Assembly (NCBI GenBank): GCA_030523645.1
Contig: JAUNIB010000001.1
Span: forward strand, 558,001-622,000
Direction: 5' to 3'
Source: Selenomonadaceae bacterium
GTDB taxonomy: Bacteria; Bacillota; Negativicutes; Selenomonadales; Selenomonadaceae
Length of the DNA stretch: 64,000 nt
The position numbers and the translations under genes are program-made. Under the pieces are notes generated by a model, which was not told the origin of the DNA, ran no database searches, and saw only the letters and a program-made list of their open reading frames with translations. Shown piece by piece: positions 36,526-44,693 of this stretch (position 1 is the stretch's first letter; each line of letters begins with the position of its first letter).

Positions 36526-37900
36526 GCTCTTCTGCCTCCTTTGCCTTTTCCTGTGCGGCTTTTTCAGCCAATTCCTCAGCCTGTCTTGCCAGAGCTTCTT
36601 CAGCAGTCTCACCGAGGGAAAGACCCATCTCGTATTCTACGGCCGCTCTGCCTCGGGAATAGTCATATTTCGCACTGATATCATTAAGCTGTGCGGTAAC
36701 AAGGGCGACCTGAGCATCAAGAACATCCAGCATCAAGCCCTCGCCGGCCTTGTACTTCTCGGTAGCTATATAGTAGTCTTCCTGGGCTCTTGTTACAGCT
36801 ACCTGAGTGGTGCGGAGGCGTTTTTCCGCTTCACGCATATCAAGGTAGGCCGTCTGGAAAGAGAGGTCTGCGTTCTCAAGGTCCCGCTTCAGGGTAAGCT
36901 CTGCTTTTTCGTAGCCTGCTCTTGCCTTTTCAACAGCGGCATGAGTGACGCCGCCATCGAAAATATTCCATGATGCAGATACGCCGGCCTCGTAATTGCT
37001 CCCACTTGTATGAGGTCTCGGCTGATAGCGCTCGTTTCCGCCTATACCGGCAGATACAGTAATGTGCGGGTAGTAATCTGCCTTAGCACTTCTGATTGCG
37101 TATTTCTGCTGCTTTACCTTGTACTGGTCTACAACGATATCCTTCCTGTTTTCAAGTGCGTAGGAGAGACAGGTCTCCAGCTCGGGGGTAAATACCACAT
37201 AATTGAAGTCTTCAGTCAGCACCAATTCCTCATCCTGGGGAAGTCCTAATAGAGTTTTCAGCTGCTTAATGCTTATAGCGTATTTATTCTGCGCCCTTAT
37301 CAGGTCCTGCTCGGCATTTGACAGCTCAACCTCAGAGCGGAGAACATCTATCTTTGCTTTGCTTCCGGCTGCAAAAAGCTGCTGAACATTAGTAAGATGT
37401 GCCCTATAGCTATTTACCGATTGATTTCCTACATCAACAGTCTGCTTCCATTCCAGCACATCATAGTATGACTGGATAACCTTCAATCTGGTATTCTCTC
37501 TGGCTCTCTCTGTTTCCAGCCTGGCAATCTTCACTCCCAGCTTGCCGCTGGAGATATTAGCTTCATTCTTGCCGGCAGTGAAGAGAGGAAAGCTCACCGA
37601 TGCACTGGCTGAGCCGCTTCTGGTCTGCTCGTCATCTGTGTTCTTTTTATTCAGGCCCAAATTGCCCTTACCGGAGATAGTTATACTATTTCGGCCTCTT
37701 GCGGCTTTCAAGTCTGCCCGTGCAGATTTTTCACCGGTAGCCGTTATTGCCAAATCTGTATTTTGTGCCAAGGCCATATCAACAGCCTGCTGTATGGACA
37801 GCTCTGCTGCCTCAGTGATGCTTGTCACACCGAAAATGAAGGGGGCTATAACAGCTCCGGCTGTAATTGCTTTTACCTTATTGAGAATTGATTTTTTCAT
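36515..37900 (-). CDS. tolC: TolC-family outer-membrane efflux channel
   Basis: Outer-membrane channel protein of 461 residues, direct evidence of a diderm envelope. The signal peptide (KAITAGAVIAPFIFGVTSITEAAE) is followed by two OEP repeats rich in Ala, Gln and Glu; YYDVLEWKQTVDV near 150 and SWNIFDGGVTHAAVEKARAGY near 310 are typical. The last ~28 residues form a charged Glu/Ala tail that extends past the channel. ATG 37900 is preferred to an in-frame GTG three codons earlier. First gene of the operon with macA, ATPase and permease. Confidence 0.92.
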   Translation of the reverse strand: MKKSILNKVKAITAGAVIAPFIFGVTSITEAAELSIQQAVDMALAQNTDLAITATGEKSARADLKAARGRNSITISGKGNLGLNKKNTDDEQTRSGSASASVSFPLFTAGKNEANISSGKLGVKIARLETERARENTRLKVIQSYYDVLEWKQTVDVGNQSVNSYRAHLTNVQQLFAAGSKAKIDVLRSEVELSNAEQDLIRAQNKYAISIKQLKTLLGLPQDEELVLTEDFNYVVFTPELETCLSYALENRKDIVVDQYKVKQQKYAIRSAKADYYPHITVSAGIGGNERYQPRPHTSGSNYEAGVSASWNIFDGGVTHAAVEKARAGYEKAELTLKRDLENADLSFQTAYLDMREAEKRLRTTQVAVTRAQEDYYIATEKYKAGEGLMLDVLDAQVALVTAQLNDISAKYDYSRGRAAVEYEMGLSLGETAEEALARQAEELAEKAAQEKAKEAEEHEQ

Positions 37901-37955
37901 TTCTATCACATCCCATTTCTTAATGAGGCTTAGCCCCTTATAATTAGCAGCTTAA

Positions 37956-37984
37956 ATTATATACTCATTTACTATCCTTAGCAA
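37956..37984 (-). promoter_or_regulatory. Promoter of the tolC-macA-ABC operon
   Basis: On the minus strand TTGCTA (37984-37979) and TATAAT (37961-37956) are 17 bases apart, about 55 bases before the tolC ATG. The rest of the 260 bp gap to the divergent TSUP gene shows only AT-rich sequence. Confidence 0.7.
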
Positions 37985-38161
37985 TTTTTTGTTTAACTAT
38001 GTTATACACCGCTATTATGAGATTGCCATTAGAAAAATATTTATTTTTTCTAAAATATGATATTTCTTCCGATTTACTACTTTTTGTAAAGTTTATCTGT
38101 AACCTTCATCCAAAAAGTGATACAATACCCTCGTTAATAAACTACCAAAGAGGTTAAGTAA

Positions 38162-38923
38162 ATGGATATAGATTTTCTTGGCTTGTTAACCCCGTTTAAT
38201 GAGCGGCTTGGTCCGATGGGGGCCATCTTTTTAGCTTCATTTCTCCAGTCCATTACTGGCTTCGGTCTCATGCTGACAGCTTCACCGCTGCTGATGATTT
38301 TTTACGATGCCAAATTTACCGTTCAGATTCTTATTTATCTCGGACTTATTTCCAACTTTATTCAAACCACGATGCTCTGGCGCACTGCGAAGTATGATTT
38401 GATTTTTTTCATGATAACCGGTGCGGTCTGCGGTCAGCCCCTTGGTTTCAAATTGTACCAATTTGTTACTTCCGATCATCTGAAGATTTTCATCAGTGTA
38501 ATTCTTCTCTGTTTTCTTGTAATAAGCCACTTCGGACATCTTCATTTTTCACAGAGACCTCGAAATGCCTTTATTGCCGGTCTTTTATCGGGCATTATGG
38601 CTACCAGCGTAAGTATGGCCGGGCCTCCTCTTATTCTTTATTTCGCCAACGCACAATTGTCGAGGGTTGAACTTCGTTCTACCTGCGTTCTGTACTTTTT
38701 CCTTGTCCAGATGTGCTCTATGGCCATCTTTGTGTTCAATGGCGGAACTAATATGATGGCCGCCGGGACAGAGTTCTTCTATATGCTGCCGGGGCTTTTC
38801 GCCGGACTTTTCTTCGGTCAGATTGCATTCAAGCACACATCGCCAAAGTTTTTCCGTTTTCTCCTCTTTGGAATGCTGTACTATATCTGCTTCCAGTCCC
38901 TTTATACAGCCCTTATAAAATAA
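38162..38923 (+). CDS. TSUP-family (TauE/SafE) membrane transporter
   Basis: Anion transporter-like membrane protein of 253 residues with about eight membrane segments, in two repeats: GPMGAIFLASFLQSITGFG near residue 17 and a second one near 130-145 (GLLSGIMATSVSMAGPPLIL), both typical of TauE/SafE proteins thought to move sulfite, sulfonates or other sulfur/carbon anions. AGAGG precedes the ATG. It points away from tolC; nothing in the context fixes the substrate. Confidence 0.88.
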   Translation: MDIDFLGLLTPFNERLGPMGAIFLASFLQSITGFGLMLTASPLLMIFYDAKFTVQILIYLGLISNFIQTTMLWRTAKYDLIFFMITGAVCGQPLGFKLYQFVTSDHLKIFISVILLCFLVISHFGHLHFSQRPRNAFIAGLLSGIMATSVSMAGPPLILYFANAQLSRVELRSTCVLYFFLVQMCSMAIFVFNGGTNMMAAGTEFFYMLPGLFAGLFFGQIAFKHTSPKFFRFLLFGMLYYICFQSLYTALIK

Positions 38924-38931
38924 ACTTTTCA

Positions 38932-38960
38932 TTGACTATCAGGCATTTCAATAGTAAAAT
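38932..38960 (+). promoter_or_regulatory. Candidate promoter ahead of the corA leader
   Basis: TTGACT (38932-38937) and TAAAAT (38955-38960) are exactly 17 bases apart, 9 bp after the TSUP stop. RNA would begin near 38967 and run through ~340 bases of leader before corA. The next hairpin with a T run begins right at this point, which leaves some doubt. Confidence 0.6.
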
Positions 38961-38963
38961 TTA

Positions 38964-39000
38964 CCAGGCGGAGAAATCCGCTTGGTTTTCTTTTGCTTTT
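38964..39000 (+). terminator. Hairpin with T tract after the TSUP gene
   Basis: CCAGGCGGA pairs with TCCGCTTGG (9 bp, one G-U) around a GAAA loop, followed by TTTTCTTTTGCTTTTTT. It reads as a terminator of the TSUP gene, 40 bp past its stop, but its stem falls at the predicted start of the corA leader. Confidence 0.65.
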
Positions 39001-39023
39001 TTCAGGGCGACTGCCCCTAAATT

Positions 39024-39171
39024 ACACGGAAAGGACGGTGAGGATAATGGACGGTGACCATCCTAATTTATGCGGCTCTTCTGACTATCGATCGAGACAC
39101 TGCAACGAACAACTGATTACCACCATTATTACAAATGAAATAGCTGCCGTCACTTTCCCACCGTACTGTGT
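39024..39171 (+). promoter_or_regulatory. Candidate structured leader RNA (magnesium-sensor-like) upstream of corA
   Basis: Four complementary pairs nest in order: ACAC 39024-39027 with GTGT 39168-39171, ACGGTG 39035-39040 with CACCGT 39159-39164, GTGAC 39054-39058 with GTCAC 39149-39153 and GCGGC 39072-39076 with GCTGC 39143-39147 (one G-U). A local hairpin ATGG/CCAT at 39047-39061 competes with this. The size (~148 nt), a GGTGAGG at the 5' side and the place before a magnesium channel recall the M-box, but M-box core motifs such as GCTAAAGCTC are absent. A terminator follows at 39200. It could be a divergent M-box, a new RNA, or chance pairing over a short ORF. Confidence 0.4.
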
Positions 39172-39196
39172 CTATTCCTGTACAATAGGGATTTAG
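39047..39196 (+). CDS. Possible 49-residue leader peptide before corA
   Basis: An ATG at 39047 opens 49 codons (MDGDHPNLCGSSDY at the start) with four cysteines and ends in TAG four bases before the terminator stem. GGTGAGG lies only 3 bases before the ATG and AAAGGA 11 bases before it, so the ribosome site is imperfect. No family is recognised. It coincides with the candidate structured RNA, so it may be non-coding; a Mg-responsive leader peptide like CorL of Salmonella is another reading. Confidence 0.25.
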   Translation: MDGDHPNLCGSSDYRSRHCNEQLITTIITNEIAAVTFPPYCVYSCTIGI

Positions 39197-39199
39197 TTT

Positions 39200-39246
39200 T
39201 GCTGACCGTTTTGTTTTATTGTGTCTTTCTGTCAGCAGGCTTTTTT
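39200..39246 (+). terminator. Terminator-like hairpin in the corA leader
   Basis: TGCTGAC (39200-39206) pairs with GTCAGCA (39231-39237) across a 24-base T-rich loop, followed by GGC and six T. It lies 63 bases before corA, in the place where a riboswitch terminator would act. Confidence 0.6.
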
Positions 39247-39308
39247 GTTATCCATCATTGATGGGCATATTTTGACGGCATGCATTTTCTGGAAAGGAGC
39301 TTTCCATC

Positions 39309-40262
39309 ATGCTGAAAATTTATCGCTCATTGGAAAGTGGACCGCTGGAAGAGCTTAGCCTGAAGACTCTCCAAAAAGGCGCCTGGATAAACATCATCGA
39401 CCCTACTCCCTATGAGCTGAAAGTAATCGGCAACCTTACAGCGGTAGAGCCGGACTTTCTTCGTTCCGCACTTGATGATGAAGAGCGGTCACATATTGAT
39501 GTCGAAGACAACTCTGTGATGATTTTGACCAATGTCCCGGTCATGCGCACTAATGTAAGCTATGATACCCTGCCTTTGGCTATAATCATCAGTGACGAGT
39601 ATATAATCACCGTTTGCTTGGAAGAGACGCCGGTAATTTCTGAGTTCAACGAGTCAACGGCCAGGACCTTCAGGACCTTCAAAAAGACTCGTTTTCTTTT
39701 CCAAATCCTGTACAAATCGGCAACCTTCTACCTCCGTTATCTTCGTCAGATAAACAAGCTGTCCGACGAGGTCGAGCTGATGCTTCGTGACCAGATGCGC
39801 AATCAGGATATCCTGCGTCTTTTGGAGCTGCAGAAGGGTCTTACTTACTTCAACGCTTCCCTGCGTTCCAATGCGGCTGTTCTCGATAAGCTGCTGAGAC
39901 TCTGCAACAGTCCGACTACAGGCTCTCCTCTCAAGATGTACGAAGAGGACGAGGATCTGCTGGAAGATGTCATCATTGAGAACAAGCAGGCTCGGGAAAT
40001 GGTAGAGATGTACAGTCAGATTTTGGCCCGGCTTGCCGATACCTTCTCTTCCATAATTTCAAACAATCAGAATCTGGTCATGAAGTTCTTGGCTGCCATG
40101 ACCATTATATTGGCTATACCCACATTGATTTCCAGCTTCTTTGGAATGAATGTTGCAGTACCTTTCGCCGAAGTTCCGGAGGCATTTGCCATGATTTCCT
40201 TTATTGCCTTTGGTATTGCAGGTTTTGCCGGCTATTATCTCTGGCGTCGGAATATGTTCTGA
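39309..40262 (+). CDS. corA: CorA-family magnesium transporter
   Basis: Pentameric Mg2+ (or Co2+/Ni2+) channel of the inner membrane. It has 317 residues. A large cytoplasmic funnel domain (about 1-255) is followed by two C-terminal membrane helices; the first ends in the signature SSFFGMNVAVPF near residue 275, and the second is close to the end (FIAFGIAGFAGYYLWRR). GGAAAGGAGC is a strong ribosome site. A ~340-base leader with structure and a terminator precedes it, so regulation by magnesium is likely (inference). Confidence 0.96.
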   Translation: MLKIYRSLESGPLEELSLKTLQKGAWINIIDPTPYELKVIGNLTAVEPDFLRSALDDEERSHIDVEDNSVMILTNVPVMRTNVSYDTLPLAIIISDEYIITVCLEETPVISEFNESTARTFRTFKKTRFLFQILYKSATFYLRYLRQINKLSDEVELMLRDQMRNQDILRLLELQKGLTYFNASLRSNAAVLDKLLRLCNSPTTGSPLKMYEEDEDLLEDVIIENKQAREMVEMYSQILARLADTFSSIISNNQNLVMKFLAAMTIILAIPTLISSFFGMNVAVPFAEVPEAFAMISFIAFGIAGFAGYYLWRRNMF

Positions 40263-40300
40263 CGAGATTCCGAAGTTGATTTTTGAAGGGAGCAATGACA

Positions 40301-40534
40301 ATGCGCCCCACTATGGCTCAGGCTCAGCTAAAAGATGGGTTTATTTACGGTGACAATGTAAATAGCGAATATGTCTATATGCCGGCCGGAGAAATCGGCG
40401 TATCAAATCCTATTTGTGTCTATGAGCACAACGGTGTTTGCAGGGATGTGGATTTTGCGGAAGCGGAAAAGCTCATTACGCTTCGCAGTCTTAAGGTCAC
40501 ATCTCATCCCTCTCTCGGAAACCGTTCCTGTTAG
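40301..40534 (+). CDS. Small protein of unknown function downstream of corA
   Basis: A 77-residue ORF, 38 bp after corA and before a terminator, so likely co-transcribed. The ATG at 40301 has AAGGGAG 8 bases upstream; earlier in-frame starts sit in or on that site. The sequence is soluble and mixed (LKDGFIYGDNVNSEYVYMPA; VYEHNGVCRDVDFAEAEKL), with two cysteines and no membrane segment or known motif. Codon use is like its neighbours. I do not recognise it; a link with metal homeostasis is only suggested by position. Confidence 0.6.
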   Translation: MRPTMAQAQLKDGFIYGDNVNSEYVYMPAGEIGVSNPICVYEHNGVCRDVDFAEAEKLITLRSLKVTSHPSLGNRSC

Positions 40535-40554
40535 ATTAAGAATCCTTATATCTC

Positions 40555-40585
40555 CCCCGCAATTTTCGTGATTGCGGGGATTTTT
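40555..40585 (+). terminator. Terminator after the corA operon
   Basis: CCCCGCAAT (40555-40563) pairs with ATTGCGGGG (40571-40579) around TTTTCGTG, followed by A and five T. Clear rho-independent form. Confidence 0.92.
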
Positions 40586-40619
40586 ACAAGCTAGCTTTAG
40601 CAGAAAAGAGGTTATTATC

Positions 40620-41330
40620 GTGAAAAGCTTCATGGGATTTTCTAAGGTTTTGACTTCTGTTTTTTGTGGTTCACTGCTGCTGGTTTCCTCACCGGCAAGC
40701 CATGCATCAGCGGCTCCACAGGCCCATCCGGTTGTAATCGTCACCGGCTCCGGAGTATCATCCGCTGCGCCGGATACCGCTAATATCTCTTTGGGAGTTA
40801 CAACCAGAGCAGATGATACTACAGCAGCCTCTATCGAGAACGCTGCTGTAACGGCTCAGGTAAGAGCGGCAGTCAGTTCTCTTGGGATAAAGAATTCTGA
40901 CATACAGACAAGCCACTATAATTGCTACCCTGAGTACGGTACTGACGGTAAGGTAGTCGGTTACAGGGTATCCAATACACTCGCGGTTACCGTCAGGGAT
41001 TTTCAAACTATAAACAAGGTAATCGATGACAGCCTAAAAGCCGGTGCAACCGAGGTGTCCGGGCTCTCTTTTTCCCTAAGCGATACCTCAAAGCTGCGGA
41101 GCGTTGCAATTAAAGCAGCTATAGCCGACGCAAAGGAGAAGGCCGAAATCATCGCCGCTTCCCTTGGAAAATCAATCATCGGTATTCAGACAATTACCGA
41201 AAGCTCCTCCGATACGCCCCGAAGATACGGCAATGCTATGCTAATGAAAACTGCAGCGGCCGATACCCATATCGATGGCGGAGAGCTTGATTACAATGCC
41301 ACGGTCACCATTCACTATTACATCGATTAA
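40620..41330 (+). CDS. SIMPL-domain (DUF541) exported protein
   Basis: Periplasmic or surface protein of ~236 residues. An N-terminal signal (SVFCGSLLLVSSPASHASA) is followed by the SIMPL/DUF541 domain (VIVTGSGVSSAAPDTANISLGV; later LGIKNSDIQTSHYNCYPEY and YRVSNTLAVTVRD). The GTG at 40620 is the likely start with AGAGG 8-10 bases before it; a longer in-frame start falls inside the upstream terminator. The family function is poorly known, with oxidative-stress and envelope roles proposed. It is 14 bp before an acyltransferase. Confidence 0.88.
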   Translation: MKSFMGFSKVLTSVFCGSLLLVSSPASHASAAPQAHPVVIVTGSGVSSAAPDTANISLGVTTRADDTTAASIENAAVTAQVRAAVSSLGIKNSDIQTSHYNCYPEYGTDGKVVGYRVSNTLAVTVRDFQTINKVIDDSLKAGATEVSGLSFSLSDTSKLRSVAIKAAIADAKEKAEIIAASLGKSIIGIQTITESSSDTPRRYGNAMLMKTAAADTHIDGGELDYNATVTIHYYID

Positions 41331-41344
41331 ACAGCGAGGGAAAC

Positions 41345-42466
41345 TTGAGTAACACAAACAATAAAGAGCGGCTTCCTGAACTGGAGCTGATCAGAGGTAT
41401 TTCAATGTTGGGGGTCATCGGTATCCATATCGGGTCCCAATACTTGATGAACCCTACCCCTAACATCCATCTTGTTGCCTTATTTGAGATACTCACCAGA
41501 TTTTCAGTTCCCATATTTTTCTTTGTATCTGCCTTCGGTTTGTTCTGGCGGCGTGATTTAGATGAGCCGGTCAATTATCGAAGTTTCTACCTGCGCCGGG
41601 CAAAATCGGTTCTTGTGCCTTATCTTTTCTGGTCATTTTTCTATATTTTCCACTATACTGTTCTATACAGAAGTACGATGCTTCTTCATGTGAGGGAAAT
41701 CGTTAAGTATCTCATATTTGGGTTTGGCTCATATCAGCTTTACTTCATGGTCATCCTCATGTGGTTTTACCTGCTGATGCCGCTATGGATTCCCATCGTC
41801 AAGAGGCTCACTGTTCGCCGCCTTGCCGTACTTCTGATAGTTCAGATTGCCTTTGACTACTGGTCGTGCTTCATTCTGAAGCCTGCTTCCTTTGCAAACC
41901 CATACATCAGTTACCTGATTGCCCAGAGGCTGAATTACTGGGTACTCCATTACTTCTTCATTTTCCTTACCGGAGCCTATTGTGCTGTTCATTGGCAGGA
42001 ATTCAAGGCATTTATCGAAAGCCGTCTCCGTCCTCTTACGGTATTCTTCCTAGTCGGCGGCTGCGGTTTGCTCGCTCACTACTATTACCTGATAAAATTT
42101 TCCGGCTATCGTCCGGAATGGGCTATTAATGTTGCCCAGCAGCTTAGCCCCATCGGTATTCTTTACACGCTTGCTTCTTCCCTGTTCTTCTTCTCATGGT
42201 TCAGAGATAAAAACCTCCCTGCGCCATTGAGCAGGATTTTAGGGATTTGCGGTTATCATTCCTATTTTGCTTATCTTTTCCATCCGATAATGATTACCTA
42301 TGTTGGCTTTGTAATAGCCGGGTTAGGTCATGTTTACACCGCCCCTGTTATCATCTGCTATTATCTGGCTGTTGCTGCTGGCTCTGTATTAGTCGGTTCC
42401 TGCCTGAGAAAGATTGGCCGCAGGTATCCGCTTATCAATGAGCTTACCATCGGTACCGCTAAATAA
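41345..42466 (+). CDS. Acyltransferase family 3 membrane protein
   Basis: A 373-residue protein with about ten membrane helices. ELELIRGISMLGVIGIHIGS near residues 12-31 contains the conserved Arg and catalytic His of the Acyltransferase_3 family, and RRAKSVLVPYLFWSF near 77 is the second typical stretch. Such enzymes O-acetylate or succinylate surface sugars, lipids or wall. TTG 41345 is the likely start with GAGGG before it, 14 bp after the SIMPL gene. The substrate is not predictable. Confidence 0.88.
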   Translation: MSNTNNKERLPELELIRGISMLGVIGIHIGSQYLMNPTPNIHLVALFEILTRFSVPIFFFVSAFGLFWRRDLDEPVNYRSFYLRRAKSVLVPYLFWSFFYIFHYTVLYRSTMLLHVREIVKYLIFGFGSYQLYFMVILMWFYLLMPLWIPIVKRLTVRRLAVLLIVQIAFDYWSCFILKPASFANPYISYLIAQRLNYWVLHYFFIFLTGAYCAVHWQEFKAFIESRLRPLTVFFLVGGCGLLAHYYYLIKFSGYRPEWAINVAQQLSPIGILYTLASSLFFFSWFRDKNLPAPLSRILGICGYHSYFAYLFHPIMITYVGFVIAGLGHVYTAPVIICYYLAVAAGSVLVGSCLRKIGRRYPLINELTIGTAK

Positions 42467-42540
42467 TCCGCTATACCACAATACACCGATGTTACAGTCG
42501 GTATTTATCAAATAAAACACAAATAAGAGAGGTTTTAGCA

Positions 42541-43062
42541 ATGTCAAATTCAAAGTCTGTTATTGTAGTCGTGGATATGCAGAACGATTTTATTACCGGC
42601 TCCCTCGGTACCGCCGAAGCAGTTGGAATCGTCCCGGCCGTTGAAAAATTCATCAAAGAGGCAAAAGAAAACGGTATCCCTCTTATTTTCACCAGAGACA
42701 CTCATCCGGTTGATTATCTTAATACTTCCGAAGGCAAAAAGCTTCCGGTAGAGCACTGCATCAAAGGCACCAAGGGTTGGGAAATCTGCCCTGAGCTCCT
42801 TCCCTACACTGAAAACAGCCTTATAATTGACAAACCGACCTTTGGCTCTCCGTCACTTGCCGAAGCAGTAAAAGACTACGATGATATTAAGCTTCTCGGT
42901 CTCTGCACCGGTATCTGCGTACTCAGCAATGCAATTCTTCTGAAGGCTTTCTATCCCGAAAAGAACATCTCCGTCGAAAGCAGTCTTTCTGCCTGCGTCA
43001 ACCCGGAGACTCACAAGACGGCACTTGCCGCTATGGGACTTTGCCAGATTGACATTATCTGA
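42541..43062 (+). CDS. Isochorismatase-type cysteine hydrolase, possibly nicotinamidase
   Basis: A 173-residue hydrolase. VVVDMQNDFITGSLGT near residues 9-24 carries the catalytic Asp, and LLGLCTGICVLSNA near 117-130 the nucleophilic Cys of CTGICV, after the usual cis-peptide region; the Lys lies in IDKPTFGS near 97. FTRDTHPVDYL near 50 supplies metal or substrate residues, resembling nicotinamidases (PncA), but the H-x-D-H zinc set is incomplete by eye, so a general amidase role stays open. Ends before a bidirectional terminator. Confidence 0.82.
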   Translation: MSNSKSVIVVVDMQNDFITGSLGTAEAVGIVPAVEKFIKEAKENGIPLIFTRDTHPVDYLNTSEGKKLPVEHCIKGTKGWEICPELLPYTENSLIIDKPTFGSPSLAEAVKDYDDIKLLGLCTGICVLSNAILLKAFYPEKNISVESSLSACVNPETHKTALAAMGLCQIDII

Positions 43063-43083
43063 TAACCGGTAAAATTCAAAATA

Positions 43084-43145
43084 AAAAGACGGCGGCTGCA
43101 GGATTAATTCCTGTAACCACCGTCTTTTGTTTTTCAAGTTCTCAA
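43084..43145. terminator. Bidirectional terminator between the hydrolase and metQ
   Basis: AAAAGACGG and CCGTCTTTT (43084-43092 and 43130-43138) form the outer stem, with CAGGA/TCCTG inside. It is followed by T runs on both strands (TTTTGTTTTT on plus, TTTTTATTTTG on minus), serving both convergent genes. Confidence 0.9.
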
Positions 43146-43146
43146 A

Positions 43147-43986
43147 TTAGAAGGTCGGGACAACTGCACCCTTGTACTTCTCCTGGAAGAACTTCTTTGC
43201 ATCCGGGCTCTGGAGAGCTTTGCAGAGAGCAACGATTTCCGGGCGCTTCTCATCACCGGCGCGTACAGCCACGATGTTTACATAGGGGCTGGAAGCATCT
43301 TCAATAACGATAGCATCCTTGGTCGGAACGAGGTTAGCCTGCATAGCAAAGTTGGTGTTGATAACAGCAGCATCAACATCATCAAGGGAACGGGGAACCT
43401 GAGCAGCCTCGAGCTCCTGAATCTTCAGGTTCTTCGGGTTCTCAGCGATATCCTGAACGGTAACATCAACAGCAGTCTTCTTCAGCTTGATAACGCCAGC
43501 ACGCTGGAGAAGGAGAAGAGCACGGCCGCCGTTGGTGGGGTCATTCGGAATTGCAACGGAAGCACCGTTCTTCAGCTCATCAAGCTTCTTAATCTTGCGG
43601 GAGTATACGCCCATCGGCTCGATATGAACACCGGCAGCGCTTACGAGCTTAACATTCTTATGCTCTTTGGTGAAGTTCTCGAGGTACGGGAGATGCTGGA
43701 AGTAGTTTGCATCCAGCTCCTTGTCGTTGGTAGCAAGGTTCGGCTGAACATAGTCGCTGAACTCTACGACAGTCAACTCAATACCTTCCTTAGCCAGCAG
43801 CGGCTTAATAGCATTGAGTACTTCGGCATGGGGTACGGGGGTAGCACCGACTTTGAGCTTTGCTTTCTGCTCGGTCTTCTGAGCCGGCTTTGCGTCCTGC
43901 TTCTTATCTGCGCCGCCACCGCCGCAGCCGGCAGTTGCTAAAGCAAGAATAAGAAGAGAAGTAAGAAAAAGATAGATTTTCTTCAT
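43147..43986 (-). CDS. metQ: Methionine ABC transporter substrate-binding lipoprotein
   Basis: Binds methionine for MetNI. It has 279 residues. The signal peptide ends in a lipobox (ATAGC near residue 21), so it is lipid-anchored. The NlpA fold features KVGATPVPHAEVLNAIKP near 46, DANYFQHLPYLENF near 96, EPMGVYSRKIK near 127 and IPNDPTNGGRALLLL near 148. It is the last gene of metK-metN-metI-metQ, 53 bp after metI, under the upstream SAM riboswitch. Confidence 0.96.
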   Translation of the reverse strand: MKKIYLFLTSLLILALATAGCGGGGADKKQDAKPAQKTEQKAKLKVGATPVPHAEVLNAIKPLLAKEGIELTVVEFSDYVQPNLATNDKELDANYFQHLPYLENFTKEHKNVKLVSAAGVHIEPMGVYSRKIKKLDELKNGASVAIPNDPTNGGRALLLLQRAGVIKLKKTAVDVTVQDIAENPKNLKIQELEAAQVPRSLDDVDAAVINTNFAMQANLVPTKDAIVIEDASSPYVNIVAVRAGDEKRPEIVALCKALQSPDAKKFFQEKYKGAVVPTF

Positions 43987-44039
43987 GGGTATTCCTCCTC
44001 AATTAAATATATTATCCTCTTATGGGGATAACTGCGTAA

Positions 44040-44693
44040 TTATCTCTTGTTCAAGCTGGCAGCCAGACGATTGCCAAGGAACTGAACAAGCTGTACCAAA
44101 ACAATGAGAACAACAACTGTTGCTACCATTATTTCGGGACGGAATCTCTGATAGCCGTATCGAATAGCCAAGTCACCAAGGCCGCCGCCGCCGATCGCAC
44201 CAGCCATTGCCGATTCACCAACGAGAGCAATAACAACGGTAGTAAGCTGGGCTACGATGGAGGGCATAGCCTCCGGAAGCAGCACACGGCGAATAATCTG
44301 ACTGCTGGTTGCACCCATGGAACGAGCTGCCTCAATGATACCATCCGGTACCTCCATGAGAGATGTTTCGACCTGACGGCCGATGAAGGGAACCGAGGCC
44401 AGTACGAGAGGTACCATCGCTGCTGTAGTACCAATGGAGGTACCGACTATCATACGGGTAAATGGTATGATGGAAACCATCAGTATGATAAAGGGGATCG
44501 AGCGGACAGCATTAACTATCAAGCCTACCAGTTTATTGACCGGCTTACATTCAAGAATGCCGCCCTTGTTTGTAATGTAAAGCAGCACACCCAATGGTAT
44601 GCCCAAAAGGCTGGAGAAAAACATGGATATGGCTACCATGTAGACAGTTTCTCCGAGAGCCTTCGCCAACAGAGCAAACATATCACTTGACAT
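44040..44693 (-). CDS. metI: Methionine ABC transporter permease
   Basis: Membrane subunit for methionine uptake, 217 residues with five membrane segments. EAARSMGATSSQIIRRVLLPEAMP near 130-153 is the EAA loop that contacts MetN. The ATG at 44693 is chosen over a TTG two codons upstream: GGAGGTGG lies 6 bases before it. It overlaps the metN end by 11 bp. GAIGGGGLGDLAIRYGYQRF near 178 is typical for MetI. Confidence 0.96.
   Translation of the reverse strand: MSSDMFALLAKALGETVYMVAISMFFSSLLGIPLGVLLYITNKGGILECKPVNKLVGLIVNAVRSIPFIILMVSIIPFTRMIVGTSIGTTAAMVPLVLASVPFIGRQVETSLMEVPDGIIEAARSMGATSSQIIRRVLLPEAMPSIVAQLTTVVIALVGESAMAGAIGGGGLGDLAIRYGYQRFRPEIMVATVVVLIVLVQLVQFLGNRLAASLNKR

Noticed and set aside
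39024-39171. A canonical M-box riboswitch
   Set aside because: Position and general folding fit, but conserved core parts (GACGCC-AATGGGT type and GCTAAAGCTC type) are not found, so only a candidate is reported.
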